Assembly: GCA_951828385.1 (NCBI GenBank)
Contig: OX639973.1
Coordinates: 4,703,200-4,767,199 of the forward strand
DNA: 64,000 nucleotides
Direction: 5' to 3'
Source of the DNA: an uncultured Poribacteria bacterium
GTDB taxonomy: Bacteria; Poribacteria; WGA-4E; WGA-3G
Shown: piece after piece, positions 1-8,616 of the stretch
Layout of the letters: the number at the start of each line of letters is the position of its first letter
Position numbering within the stretch: the stretch's first letter is position 1
Program-made: the position numbers and the translations under genes
The notes under the pieces: model-generated
What the model saw: only the letters and a program-made list of their open reading frames with translations
Database searches by the model: none
Told to the model about the DNA's origin: nothing

Positions 1-194
1 TAGTCGTAACTCCTTGTAAAGTCTACAATTGTTTAGACACAAAAAATTGGCGGGTTCCTAGACGAAATACTCAGGCAAAAACACCCCGCCAGCGAAGGAG
101 AGTGTTTGAAAAACTACCGTTTACCAAATGTCCGCATATTTCGGACTTGACTATATAAGGATACCATCAAAACGAAATTACATCACAAACTTTT

Positions 195-3104
195 TTAGCG
201 TTTTGGGGAAAACTGAGTGTTCCCGCGCATGGCTTCAAGGCGACTGATGATAACTGTGACATGTCCGCTCAGCCGATTTTGCCTCGCTATGTATGGAAAC
301 TCTTCGCGGAAAGTTTGCCATAACTGTCCACCGCGACTTTTAGCAACGAGACAGGTCAGCAGCACAAGATTATCTCCGTAAATATCGTGTGTTGAGAGTG
401 CTGCTTGTAGTGCCTTATCGTTTCGTGCAGACGGCTTAAGCAAGCCTTCAGCAATCAGACGCGCTGTTTTCATGCTTATATAAGCGTTTGTATCCATTTT
501 CATCAGCAGTGACTTCGTCAGATCTTTGTTTGCATCCCCTTGACGCGCCAGTACAGCATACAGTGTGCTGAGATAAGCGGACAAGTTATCTTGCAGCTTC
601 GGCAGCTTGATCTTGCTTACCTTCGAGAGCACACGTTCAGAGAGTGCTGTCAGTTCAACATCGGTTGGAACTGCTTGGGCTGCCGTGCGAATACACCAGG
701 CAGAACGGACCACAATGTACTGGTTTCCGCCGGTGATGATTGCTTCAAGTAGCGGATCTTCCCAAGCCTTTTGGAGCGTCGTGAGTGCCTCTTTGTCAAC
801 TTTACCATCAATTGCGCCTGCCAAAAGCCGCCAAGACGGTACGACCAAAGACTTTCTTAAAAATTCCGGTTGCACAGAAGTTCTTTCTACTTCGGAGAGC
901 ATCGCAGATGCCTCAGGATTTGCAGCATCTACCTGTAACGCTTCAACAGCTGGACCTCTATCAACAACACTCTGCCGTTCAGTTGGCGCAGCAGAGGCCA
1001 TAGGGGCACTACGTCTTGCCATTCGCCTCCGGCTGGAAGCGGCAACCGTTGTGCCCTGATTGTAGAATCCTTGGTAATCAGTGCCTTCCGGCAAGGGAAC
1101 AGGCACCACAACCTGCCGAGGTGCTTTCGCTTCTTGATTGATCGGTTGCATGTCATTCTCGTCTACAGCGACGAAACTCGTGTATTGCGTCATCAACCGA
1201 TGGGTGAGCGCAATGTTCGTGATTTCCTCAATAATTTCCGGCGCACCCGCGGCATGTAACCGTGCAGAAATGTCTTCGATTTTCTTACGCGCCCACACTT
1301 TTGACAGAACATCGTGTGCCGGTTGTGCGTCCGGAAGTGTCACATGTAACTTATATTTTAGCGGTTTCCCCTCTGCGCTGCCGGAAAGTTCAATTTTTTG
1401 ACTGCCACCTGCACCATAGCGTCCAAACATAAGTACCGGACGACCCGCCCAAAGTTCAGGGATCCGCCGCGGGTAGGTCTCGTAGACAGAGAGTCCGTTC
1501 CAATCAATCTGGATTTTGGCGAGTTGCGCGCGATGGATACGCTCAGCGATCTGCGCGACAAGTGGTCCGGGATCGGTGTTAAGTGCGATCACGTCTGCCA
1601 ACCCGCCACCGTGTTTTGCCACGCCGTCAATCAGATAGCGGTTCGGCGATGTGCCGATGCCGAGCGCCGAAAAACGGATCTGATCCCCCGCCCGCCTGTC
1701 AATCTCAGCGATAATTTCCGCTTCGTTGCCGATGTAGCCATCAGTGAGCATGACGACGATGCGGACCCGTTCTCGGTCAACAGGTTCGTTGAGCACCAAC
1801 TTAATCGCTTTCAGCATCTCCGTCCCGCCGCCGCCCCGTATCCGTTGTGTGAAATTAAGGGCGTGTTCAATGTTTGCTTGCGTCGCTGGCACCGATTTTT
1901 CAAACAGTTTAGCTGCACGATTTGAGAAGGTGATCACCTGCACGGTATCCTTCGGTTTGGTAAGTCGGAGGAAATGGTGCATCGTCTCTTTCACTTTTTG
2001 GGTCGGTTCTCCGCGCATTGAACCTGAAACGTCAACGAGAAAGACAATCTCGCGGGGCGGTGCTTCGGCAAGTTCGGCATCAAGTTTAGGCTGAATCATA
2101 AGCATGAAGTAGCCTTGCTCGGGTCCCTTGGAATGTGCTAAAACTGCCATCTCCGGCTTTTCGCCGACAACGGCGTATTTCATCATAAAATCCTTGTTCG
2201 GTATCGAATCAGCAGGTGAAAGCACTGCAGTAGCCCCGGAGGCATCAACACGATCCACATCCGCCTTGTGATTGACAATCTGGATATCCTGAATCGGCAC
2301 TCCCGCATCAAGCGATACCGCGAGGCTGATGTCGTGTGCTGTGCGGTAACCGGGCTTGAGCACTGGCGGCGTAATACGCGACGCATCCGGCACACGGTCT
2401 GTGTCTGGTGCTACGCCTGTTCCCGACGGGTCGCCACCGTCCGCCGGAGCATCTAAGGGTGCCTCGGATTCGCCAACTTTCCCTTTTAATTCTTTCGGTA
2501 ACTCCGGTTTCTTAGAGATCGCGGTGCCGGGGATATAGCGGGGACCTACCACCATTGGAAAGTGGAATTCATAGGTGCCCATATCGTAATCCAGCACATC
2601 AACGTAGGAGATTTCGATGCGAACCTCAGCGTTTGGTTGGATATTACCCACCGACTGTGTGAAAATATTCGGACGTTCTTGTTCCAGCAGACTCGCTGTT
2701 TTTCCCTGTTGGATCGCCTCGTGGTAAAGGGCTTGCGCCTCAGCACGGCGTTTGATTAATCCGACAATCCGACGGTCACCGACGGTCATCGTCATATCAT
2801 CTATCGCTGCGGTATGTGGCAGCGGAAAGACATAGACCGCTTCAATTTTTTCGTCATAAGGGTTGTGGAAAGTTTGGGTTACGGTGACGCGTGCGATGAA
2901 GCCTGAAATGTTTGCTTTGACATCGGTGTGTTTTAGCGGACATTCGACGATCTCTTCGTCAACCTCAATGCGCAATGCCCCTTGTGTAACCTCTTGGTCC
3001 ATAGAAGTTATAGGTTGTAAGGTCTCCGAAAAGGCGGTGCCGCTGGACATGCTGAGTATTGTCAGGGCACTCAGTAATGTTATTATCCAATGCTGTTGCT
3101 GCAT
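195..3104 (-). CDS. VIT and VWA domain protein, exported
   Basis: This 969-residue protein has a signal peptide (hydrophobic residues about 7-27), a VIT domain near residues 40-170 and a von Willebrand factor A domain starting near residue 350. The VWA domain carries the metal-ion-dependent adhesion motif DVSGS followed by a conserved threonine and a TDG motif. The pairing is that of inter-alpha-trypsin inhibitor heavy-chain-like proteins, which in bacteria are envelope or periplasmic proteins of unknown partner. The C-terminal third has no recognised domain. The ATG at 3104 is preferred over an in-frame TTG 12 bases upstream, because GGAGG lies at the right distance before the ATG and overlaps the TTG. 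It is transcribed away from the sugar genes that follow. The family call is secure and the role is unknown. Confidence 0.9.
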   Translation of the reverse strand: MQQQHWIITLLSALTILSMSSGTAFSETLQPITSMDQEVTQGALRIEVDEEIVECPLKHTDVKANISGFIARVTVTQTFHNPYDEKIEAVYVFPLPHTAAIDDMTMTVGDRRIVGLIKRRAEAQALYHEAIQQGKTASLLEQERPNIFTQSVGNIQPNAEVRIEISYVDVLDYDMGTYEFHFPMVVGPRYIPGTAISKKPELPKELKGKVGESEAPLDAPADGGDPSGTGVAPDTDRVPDASRITPPVLKPGYRTAHDISLAVSLDAGVPIQDIQIVNHKADVDRVDASGATAVLSPADSIPNKDFMMKYAVVGEKPEMAVLAHSKGPEQGYFMLMIQPKLDAELAEAPPREIVFLVDVSGSMRGEPTQKVKETMHHFLRLTKPKDTVQVITFSNRAAKLFEKSVPATQANIEHALNFTQRIRGGGGTEMLKAIKLVLNEPVDRERVRIVVMLTDGYIGNEAEIIAEIDRRAGDQIRFSALGIGTSPNRYLIDGVAKHGGGLADVIALNTDPGPLVAQIAERIHRAQLAKIQIDWNGLSVYETYPRRIPELWAGRPVLMFGRYGAGGSQKIELSGSAEGKPLKYKLHVTLPDAQPAHDVLSKVWARKKIEDISARLHAAGAPEIIEEITNIALTHRLMTQYTSFVAVDENDMQPINQEAKAPRQVVVPVPLPEGTDYQGFYNQGTTVAASSRRRMARRSAPMASAAPTERQSVVDRGPAVEALQVDAANPEASAMLSEVERTSVQPEFLRKSLVVPSWRLLAGAIDGKVDKEALTTLQKAWEDPLLEAIITGGNQYIVVRSAWCIRTAAQAVPTDVELTALSERVLSKVSKIKLPKLQDNLSAYLSTLYAVLARQGDANKDLTKSLLMKMDTNAYISMKTARLIAEGLLKPSARNDKALQAALSTHDIYGDNLVLLTCLVAKSRGGQLWQTFREEFPYIARQNRLSGHVTVIISRLEAMRGNTQFSPKR

Positions 3105-3593
3105 GATAACCTCCAAGGTTCGGACGCGTAATCTGTCCGGGAATCAAGTGTATTTGGATGTTTACTATGCTTGAATTAGCAGAGTGCCAAAACCGTGTTG
3201 GCTGTCGGCGTTTGCTGTATTATACCATTTCTAAAAGTTTATATTGCATTAACCGTACACCGTCCACCCAGGCCCGGTAGGTTCGGTTTTGCGGTGTACA
3301 CACCCAAATGCGATCTGCATTCCTAACCGAACCGGGCATAGTTCAAAAATGGTGGAACTTTTAAGGCGAATCGTCAATTAGAATTGGTATTATTTGATAG
3401 TAACACACTATAGAGACAAAAAGGTTGCATATCGCGTTAACTTTTGGGACCGGTCATACACCGTCCACTTCGCCAATATAATAACACATTGACCAAAATG
3501 ATCAACGGAAAATCGAAACGACGAAAATCCCGCTTGCTATTAACATTGTGCTGTGTTAATATGTCGGTAAAGTTTCAAAGGAGATATGTAACT
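3105..3593. repeat. intergenic region with interlocked inverted repeats
   Basis: This divergent intergenic region holds two inverted repeats that cross each other. GTACACCG (3255-3262) pairs with CGGTGTAC (3292-3299). GCCCGGTAGGTTCGGTT (3272-3288) pairs, with a four-base deletion, with AACCGAACCGGGC (3325-3337). The 12-mer TACACCGTCCAC occurs at 3256-3267 and again at 3457-3468. The arrangement suggests a dispersed palindromic element rather than a simple terminator. No gene is seen. Confidence 0.6.
3534..3562 (+). promoter_or_regulatory. possible sigma70 promoter for the isomerase gene
   Basis: TTGCTA (3534-3539) and TAATAT (3557-3562) are separated by 17 bases, 32 bases before the start codon. 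The match is partial and the call is tentative. Confidence 0.35.
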
Positions 3594-4466
3594 ATGTTTA
3601 AACTTGGCGTTATCGGCGACGAAGTCTCACAGGACTTCGCCACCGTTGTCAATTTTGTGAAAGATTTCAACCTACATTCCATCGAAATTCGCTCTGTCTG
3701 GGATAAACTTCCGCACGAACTCACTGAAGCCGACATCGACGAGATGAAACGCTTACTTGACGGCACCGACATCGAGATTATCGGCGTGGCATCCCCATTT
3801 TTTAAATGCGATATGGACAACGCTGAAGAACGGAAAGAGCACCTTGATATACTGAAAGGGTGCATCCGTACAGCAAAAGCATTTGATACCAATCTCATCC
3901 GTACTTTTGTCTTCTGGGACACCGGCGAAACCGAGGAGCGTTGGGACGACATTATCGCCTCTTACGATGAACCGCGCCGGATGATAGACGGCGAAGGCAT
4001 CGTACTCGGCATGGAAAACGAATCCACCACTTCGCTCAGCACTGCCAAACTTACAGCGGAATTTATTGAACAGATTGATGCGCCGAATATTCGTGGTATC
4101 TGGGATCCCGCCAATGAAGCACACGCAAAGGGTGGCGAGACCCCATACCCTGATGCCTACAATCGCATGAAACCGACGATGATCCACGCGCACCTCAAGG
4201 ACGCGGGGGCGAACCCCGATACCGGCGAAATCGAATCCGTCCCGGTTGGTGATGGCGTTATTGACTGGCAAGGGCAGCTCCAAGCCTTCATTGATGATGG
4301 GTACGAAGGCCATCTCTGCCTTGAAACACACTGGCGACCCTCACTCAAGATTGACGATGCCATCCTCAATAGACCGGGTGGACAGGCTTTTTCTGAAGCC
4401 GGTGAGGAAGCCTCGCGCATCTGTATCGAAAAATTATTGGCGATGATCGAAAACTTAAAGCAATAG
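3594..4466 (+). CDS. sugar phosphate isomerase/epimerase (xylose isomerase-like TIM barrel)
   Basis: This 290-residue protein belongs to the AP_endonuc_2/xylose isomerase-like TIM-barrel family. It starts with the typical LGVIGDEVSQ strand and has metal-ligand-type motifs in the right order: ENES mid-protein, WDPAN, HAHLKD and a late ETHW. Family members isomerise or epimerise sugars or inositol derivatives with a divalent metal; the substrate cannot be read from the sequence. The start is the ATG preceded by AAAGGAG; the frame stays open about 50 codons further upstream, but without a ribosome site. It is followed by an enolase-superfamily dehydratase and an SDR, so a role in sugar or sugar-acid catabolism is inferred. 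Confidence 0.88.
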   Translation: MFKLGVIGDEVSQDFATVVNFVKDFNLHSIEIRSVWDKLPHELTEADIDEMKRLLDGTDIEIIGVASPFFKCDMDNAEERKEHLDILKGCIRTAKAFDTNLIRTFVFWDTGETEERWDDIIASYDEPRRMIDGEGIVLGMENESTTSLSTAKLTAEFIEQIDAPNIRGIWDPANEAHAKGGETPYPDAYNRMKPTMIHAHLKDAGANPDTGEIESVPVGDGVIDWQGQLQAFIDDGYEGHLCLETHWRPSLKIDDAILNRPGGQAFSEAGEEASRICIEKLLAMIENLKQ

Positions 4467-4569
4467 TTTTCCTATCCGAAATGAAATGGTTCTCACTGCG
4501 AAGCAGGATTGAAGAAGAGCCCGTGAAATAGTAATCTCACCTTGTTTAACCGCAAGGAACATTTAAAAA

Positions 4570-5655
4570 ATGAAAATCAAAGCAGTTCGCACATCTCTTT
4601 ACGATATTCCGCCCCAAGTCGAACGCGTTGATGCCATACAAGCCTTTGTCTCTATGGAGTTCCCTTTCATCGAAATTGAAGACGCAGACGGTGTGGTCGG
4701 CACTGGATTCTCCTACACGATCGGTAAAGGCGGAGCGGCAATCAAACAGACGATGGATGCCTATCTCACGCCGATCCTCCTTGAAGAGGATGCCGCCAAC
4801 ATTGACCGGATTTGGAATCGGATGTGGATGGACACACACTGGGTCGGCAGAGGCGGCATCGTCGGTTTAGGCATGGCAGCGGTAGACATCGCACTCTGGG
4901 ACCTCATGGCAAAGCGCGCCGAGTTACCGCTCTACCAACTCCTCGGTGGCGCGAGATCCGCTGTGCCTGTTTACAATACAGACGGCGGGTGGCTCCATCT
5001 CTCTGAGGACGAACTCGTCAGGCAGTCCGTAGAATTTGTAGCGCAAGGCTTCAAAGGTATCAAGATTAAAGTCGGGCGCGACAGTCTCTACGAAGACGTG
5101 GCCCGTATCTTCGCTGTCAGGAAAGCGATTGGGCAAGAACCCTATCTCATGATTGATGCCAACATGAAGTGGAACGCACGCGAAGCCATTCAACTCGCGT
5201 GTCGCGTCGAAGCGGCAGACCTCTTCTGGTTTGAGGAACCCATCGAGGCAGATGACGTGGAGAGCCATGTGACGCTGCGCCAGAAAACCACGATTCCAAT
5301 TGCTATCGGCGAAACGATTTACAATAAGTATGTCTTTAAGGAGTACATCGCACAAGGCGCAGCGGACATTCTACAACCCGATGCTGTACGCGTCGGTGGT
5401 ATCTCTGAATGGATGAAGGTCGCACACACCGCGGAATGTTTTGGACTCTCCGTCTCCCCACACTTCTTGATGGATTTGCATGTACATCTCTCTGCCGCGG
5501 TGCCACATTCGCTTTTTGTCGAATATATACCGTCGCTGGATCCGGTGCTTGAGGATACCTTGACGCTCAAAGATGGGCATTTTTCACCGCCGGAACGTCC
5601 AGGGCACGGCATTCTCTTTGATAAGCAAAAGCTCGCGGCGTATCAAATATCGTAG
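4570..5655 (+). CDS. mandelate racemase/muconate lactonizing enzyme family, probable acid-sugar dehydratase
   Basis: This 361-residue enolase-superfamily protein has an N-terminal capping domain and a TIM barrel. The catalytic set of the mandelate racemase subgroup is visible: a KxK motif (K165, K167), metal ligands D196, E222 or E223 and E248, and the Asp/His dyad D271 and H298. This subgroup mostly dehydrates aldonic or aldaric acids; the substrate is not determinable here. AAGGAA precedes the ATG. It lies about 100 bases after the isomerase gene and before an SDR, which fits a small sugar-acid utilisation cluster. Confidence 0.92.
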   Translation: MKIKAVRTSLYDIPPQVERVDAIQAFVSMEFPFIEIEDADGVVGTGFSYTIGKGGAAIKQTMDAYLTPILLEEDAANIDRIWNRMWMDTHWVGRGGIVGLGMAAVDIALWDLMAKRAELPLYQLLGGARSAVPVYNTDGGWLHLSEDELVRQSVEFVAQGFKGIKIKVGRDSLYEDVARIFAVRKAIGQEPYLMIDANMKWNAREAIQLACRVEAADLFWFEEPIEADDVESHVTLRQKTTIPIAIGETIYNKYVFKEYIAQGAADILQPDAVRVGGISEWMKVAHTAECFGLSVSPHFLMDLHVHLSAAVPHSLFVEYIPSLDPVLEDTLTLKDGHFSPPERPGHGILFDKQKLAAYQIS

Positions 5656-5775
5656 GAGCAAACTCCGAACCTTTGATTGAAAAACGTGCAAGGTTACAAA
5701 CCTCACCAACGCATAACAAAACTTGCTGGTGAACGAAGAATCCACGGCGTGTGCCTACGACTCTGAGGAAAACCC

Positions 5776-6486
5776 ATGAAACTTGAAAACCGTATCGCGA
5801 TTATTACAGGTGGCGGGCGCGGCATCGGGCGGTCAACCGCGCTCGCGTGTGCCAGAGAAGGTGCCGACATCGTTCTCGCCGCACGGACGGACACCGAGAT
5901 AGCCGCTGTTGCCAAAGAGGTGACGCAACTCGGCAGGCGCGCACTCGCTATCACAACCGACATTCAACTGAAAACCGATGTCGATGCCATGGTTGCTCGG
6001 ACGCTTGACACCTTCGGCAAGGTGGACATTCTCGTTAACAACGCAGGCATAGCAATCCACAATCCGATTCCAAAGATTCGGGAAGAGGACTGGGATTTGA
6101 CGATGGCAGTCAATCTCAAAGGCGTATTTCTCGGCACACAAGCCGTCTTCAGCCAGATGTGTGAACAGAAGTCCGGGCACATCGTTAATGTTTCCTCAGT
6201 CTCCGGCAAATTCGGACATAATAACGGCGGTGCGTATTGTGCCTCTAAGTTCGCCGTTATCGGGTTCACCGAAACCACGAACAACGAAGGGAGGCCGTAC
6301 GGCGTAAAAGCCTCGGTTGTTTGTCCGGGTCCTGTGGATACCAAGATGCGACGCGATAACCATCCGGACGATGTGATTGAACATCTGACGCTTCCAGAAG
6401 ATGTCGCGGACCTGATTCTATTTCTCGTGACGCAGCCGCCCCGCGCACATACGCTTGAAACCGTTATCCGAACGCCTTTGATGTGA
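5776..6486 (+). CDS. short-chain dehydrogenase/reductase
   Basis: This 236-residue classical SDR has a Rossmann cofactor motif TGGGRGIG (11-18), NNAG (88-91), a catalytic serine around 140-141 and the YxxxK pair Y154/K158. It should oxidise or reduce an alcohol or ketone with NAD(P); R37 after the second strand may favour NADP. The ATG has GAGGAAAA upstream. The C-terminus is slightly short for the family, ending soon after the substrate-loop region. Position after the isomerase and dehydratase genes suggests a carbohydrate substrate (inference). Confidence 0.93.
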   Translation: MKLENRIAIITGGGRGIGRSTALACAREGADIVLAARTDTEIAAVAKEVTQLGRRALAITTDIQLKTDVDAMVARTLDTFGKVDILVNNAGIAIHNPIPKIREEDWDLTMAVNLKGVFLGTQAVFSQMCEQKSGHIVNVSSVSGKFGHNNGGAYCASKFAVIGFTETTNNEGRPYGVKASVVCPGPVDTKMRRDNHPDDVIEHLTLPEDVADLILFLVTQPPRAHTLETVIRTPLM

Positions 6487-6493
6487 ATTATTG

Positions 6494-7264
6494 ATGATGT
6501 TTATTGATTCACACGCACATATCCAACTTTCCCAATTCAATCGCGATCGAGACGCAGTGCTGAAACGCGCACACGAAGCCTCGGTCTCCAATATCTTGGT
6601 CATCGGGTTTGATATGGAGACCAGTCTCGGCGCGGTAGAACTTGCAGAAGAACATACGCATGTCTACGCCACCGTCGGCATGCATCCGCACGACGCAAAA
6701 GACCTGACACCGGATGTGCTAAAAACTTTTCGTGAACTCGCTGCACACCCAAAGGTGATTGCGCTTGGCGAAATGGGATTGGATTACTACCGCAACCTTT
6801 CGCCGCGTCCGGTACAAAAAGCGGCGTTTGAAGAACAATTGAACCTCGCCGAAGAGCTGCAGATGCCTATTGTTATCCACAACCGTGATGCCTATATAGA
6901 CATCTTACCCATCTTAGAAGCGCGACAAGGAAGGATCCGAGGGGTCCTGCACTGCTTCACCGGTGATGTTGAATTGATGCACAGGAGTCTCGCGATCGGA
7001 TTCCATATCGGCATCGGTGGCATCGTAACCTATAAAAACGCAGCAGATGTTCAAGCCATCGCGCGGGAAGTACCTGAGGATCGGCTCCTGATAGAGACAG
7101 ATTGCCCATGGCTCGCGCCACAGTTCCGACGCGGCAAACGGAACGAGCCGGCGTACGTCCGTGCTGTAGCAGAGAAAATAGCCGAACTCCGCGACACGTC
7201 CATAGAAACAATCGGTGAAATCACAACCCAGAATTTCAATCTTTTAATGGGATGCATGACATGA
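6494..7264 (+). CDS. TatD family metal-dependent hydrolase
   Basis: This 256-residue protein has the TatD signatures in order: HAH near the N-terminus, GEMGLDYYR, IHNRD, LHCFTGD and ETDCPWL. These supply the metal ligands of a TIM-barrel 3'-5' deoxyribonuclease linked to DNA repair and, in some proteins, to D-aminoacyl hydrolysis. The start is one of two consecutive ATGs (6494 or 6497), 7 bases after the SDR stop. The ribosome site is weak, so translational coupling to the SDR is likely. Confidence 0.92.
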   Translation: MMFIDSHAHIQLSQFNRDRDAVLKRAHEASVSNILVIGFDMETSLGAVELAEEHTHVYATVGMHPHDAKDLTPDVLKTFRELAAHPKVIALGEMGLDYYRNLSPRPVQKAAFEEQLNLAEELQMPIVIHNRDAYIDILPILEARQGRIRGVLHCFTGDVELMHRSLAIGFHIGIGGIVTYKNAADVQAIAREVPEDRLLIETDCPWLAPQFRRGKRNEPAYVRAVAEKIAELRDTSIETIGEITTQNFNLLMGCMT

Positions 7265-7395
7265 AAACAACACTTCTTCTTAGGATCCGCAGGCTGCCGT
7301 TTTAAACCACTCTTAAACAACTTAATTGTGACAAATCGCTTCAAATTCATCGAAAACCCGATTTTGACATCGGAGAAATCGGAGCGGAAACCCAA

Positions 7396-8514
7396 TTGTT
7401 AAAAGATCTTAATCTCCGTATGTATGCGATGGTGCTTGCGCTCGTCTGTGTCTGGGTGATTTTCACACTGCTGACCAGCGGCACCTTTCTCAGCACTCGG
7501 AATCTATCCAATCTCTCCCGCCAAGCCGCCGTCACAGCTATCCTCGCTGTCGGCATGACCTTGGTTATTGTTTCCGCCAACATTGACCTGTCAGTTGGCT
7601 ACGGTGCCGGTCTACTGGGTGCAATCGCAGCGATTGTACACGTGTGGTGGGGACAACCGATTCTCGTTACACTTTTCATCGTTATCTGCATCGGCATCCT
7701 GATGGGACTCATGCAGGGTTACCTCGTCGCATATCAGCGAATCCCTGCGTTTATCGTCACACTCGGCGGTTTTCTGGCGTATCGCGGCTTGATGCTCGCA
7801 TTCACCAAAGGCGAGACCATCCTGCTCCCAGACAATTGGCTCAAAGCGATTGGTAACGCTTACCTCTCGCCAACACTCGGATGGGGACTTATGGGTGTCG
7901 GACTCGGTATCACTGGCTACCGATTTTACCGACAGCGTGTCAACCGCCTACAATACGGTACGGAACAAGCGTCTCTGCCCATGTTCCTATTGAAAATCGT
8001 CGGAATATCGGCACTGATTGTTGCTTTCATCGCTGTGATGAATGCCCACAAAGGGATTCCGTTTCCAGTGTGCATTCTATTCGGACTGGCGTTCGTGTTT
8101 CATTTTATTGCGAACCATACCCGTTTTGGACGTTATGTCTACGCAGTCGGCGGCAATGCAGAAGCGGCGTACCTTTCGGGCGTGAATGTCCGCCGTATTA
8201 CGGTGCGGGTGTTTGCGACAATGGGCGCGTTGATGGCGATCGCCGGGGTCGTCATGACAGCGCGTGTCGGGAGTGCGAGTCCGGAAGCCGGACGGTTGCT
8301 GGAGTTAGACGCTATCGCTGCATGCGTTATCGGGGGTGCCAGTCTAATGGGGGGGCGCGGGAGCATCTTCGGTGCAATTTTAGGCGCGTTTGTCATGGAA
8401 AGTCTCAACAATGGAATGAGCATGGCAAATATGGATGCTTCATGGCAGGATATTATTAAAGGCGTGGTGCTTGTCGCAGCCGTCGGTTTTGACATGGCAT
8501 CACGAAGACGATAG
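7396..8514 (+). CDS. sugar ABC transporter permease (RbsC/XylH-like)
   Basis: This 372-residue inner-membrane protein has about ten hydrophobic segments and the conserved ANIDLSVG and GGNAEAA-type motifs of the BPD_transp_2 family (ribose, xylose or galactose permeases). It would form the channel of an importer with an ATPase and a periplasmic binding protein. Neither partner is in this window, so its system is split or encoded elsewhere. The start is a TTG with GGAG 11 bases before it; no ATG lies before the first membrane segment except an internal one 27 bases downstream, so the exact start is uncertain. Confidence 0.88.
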   Translation: MLKDLNLRMYAMVLALVCVWVIFTLLTSGTFLSTRNLSNLSRQAAVTAILAVGMTLVIVSANIDLSVGYGAGLLGAIAAIVHVWWGQPILVTLFIVICIGILMGLMQGYLVAYQRIPAFIVTLGGFLAYRGLMLAFTKGETILLPDNWLKAIGNAYLSPTLGWGLMGVGLGITGYRFYRQRVNRLQYGTEQASLPMFLLKIVGISALIVAFIAVMNAHKGIPFPVCILFGLAFVFHFIANHTRFGRYVYAVGGNAEAAYLSGVNVRRITVRVFATMGALMAIAGVVMTARVGSASPEAGRLLELDAIAACVIGGASLMGGRGSIFGAILGAFVMESLNNGMSMANMDASWQDIIKGVVLVAAVGFDMASRRR

Positions 8515-8616
8515 CGTAAAAAATTCGACTGTTTGCATTTTTTTAAACCCTTTCCGCATAAATTCTCCTCTTTATAACTACAGTCTAATTGGCGAAATCT
8601 AATTGGGAATTTGTCT

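Noticed and set aside
1-194. Gene at the left edge
   Set aside because: No frame or RNA is visible; it is the downstream flank of the VIT/VWA gene.
3444-3593. N-terminal 50-codon extension of the isomerase
   Set aside because: The extension has no family similarity or ribosome site, and AAAGGAG lies before the internal ATG at 3594.
3753-4331. Minus-strand frame opposite the isomerase
   Set aside because: It is a shadow of codon usage in the real gene, with no ribosome site.
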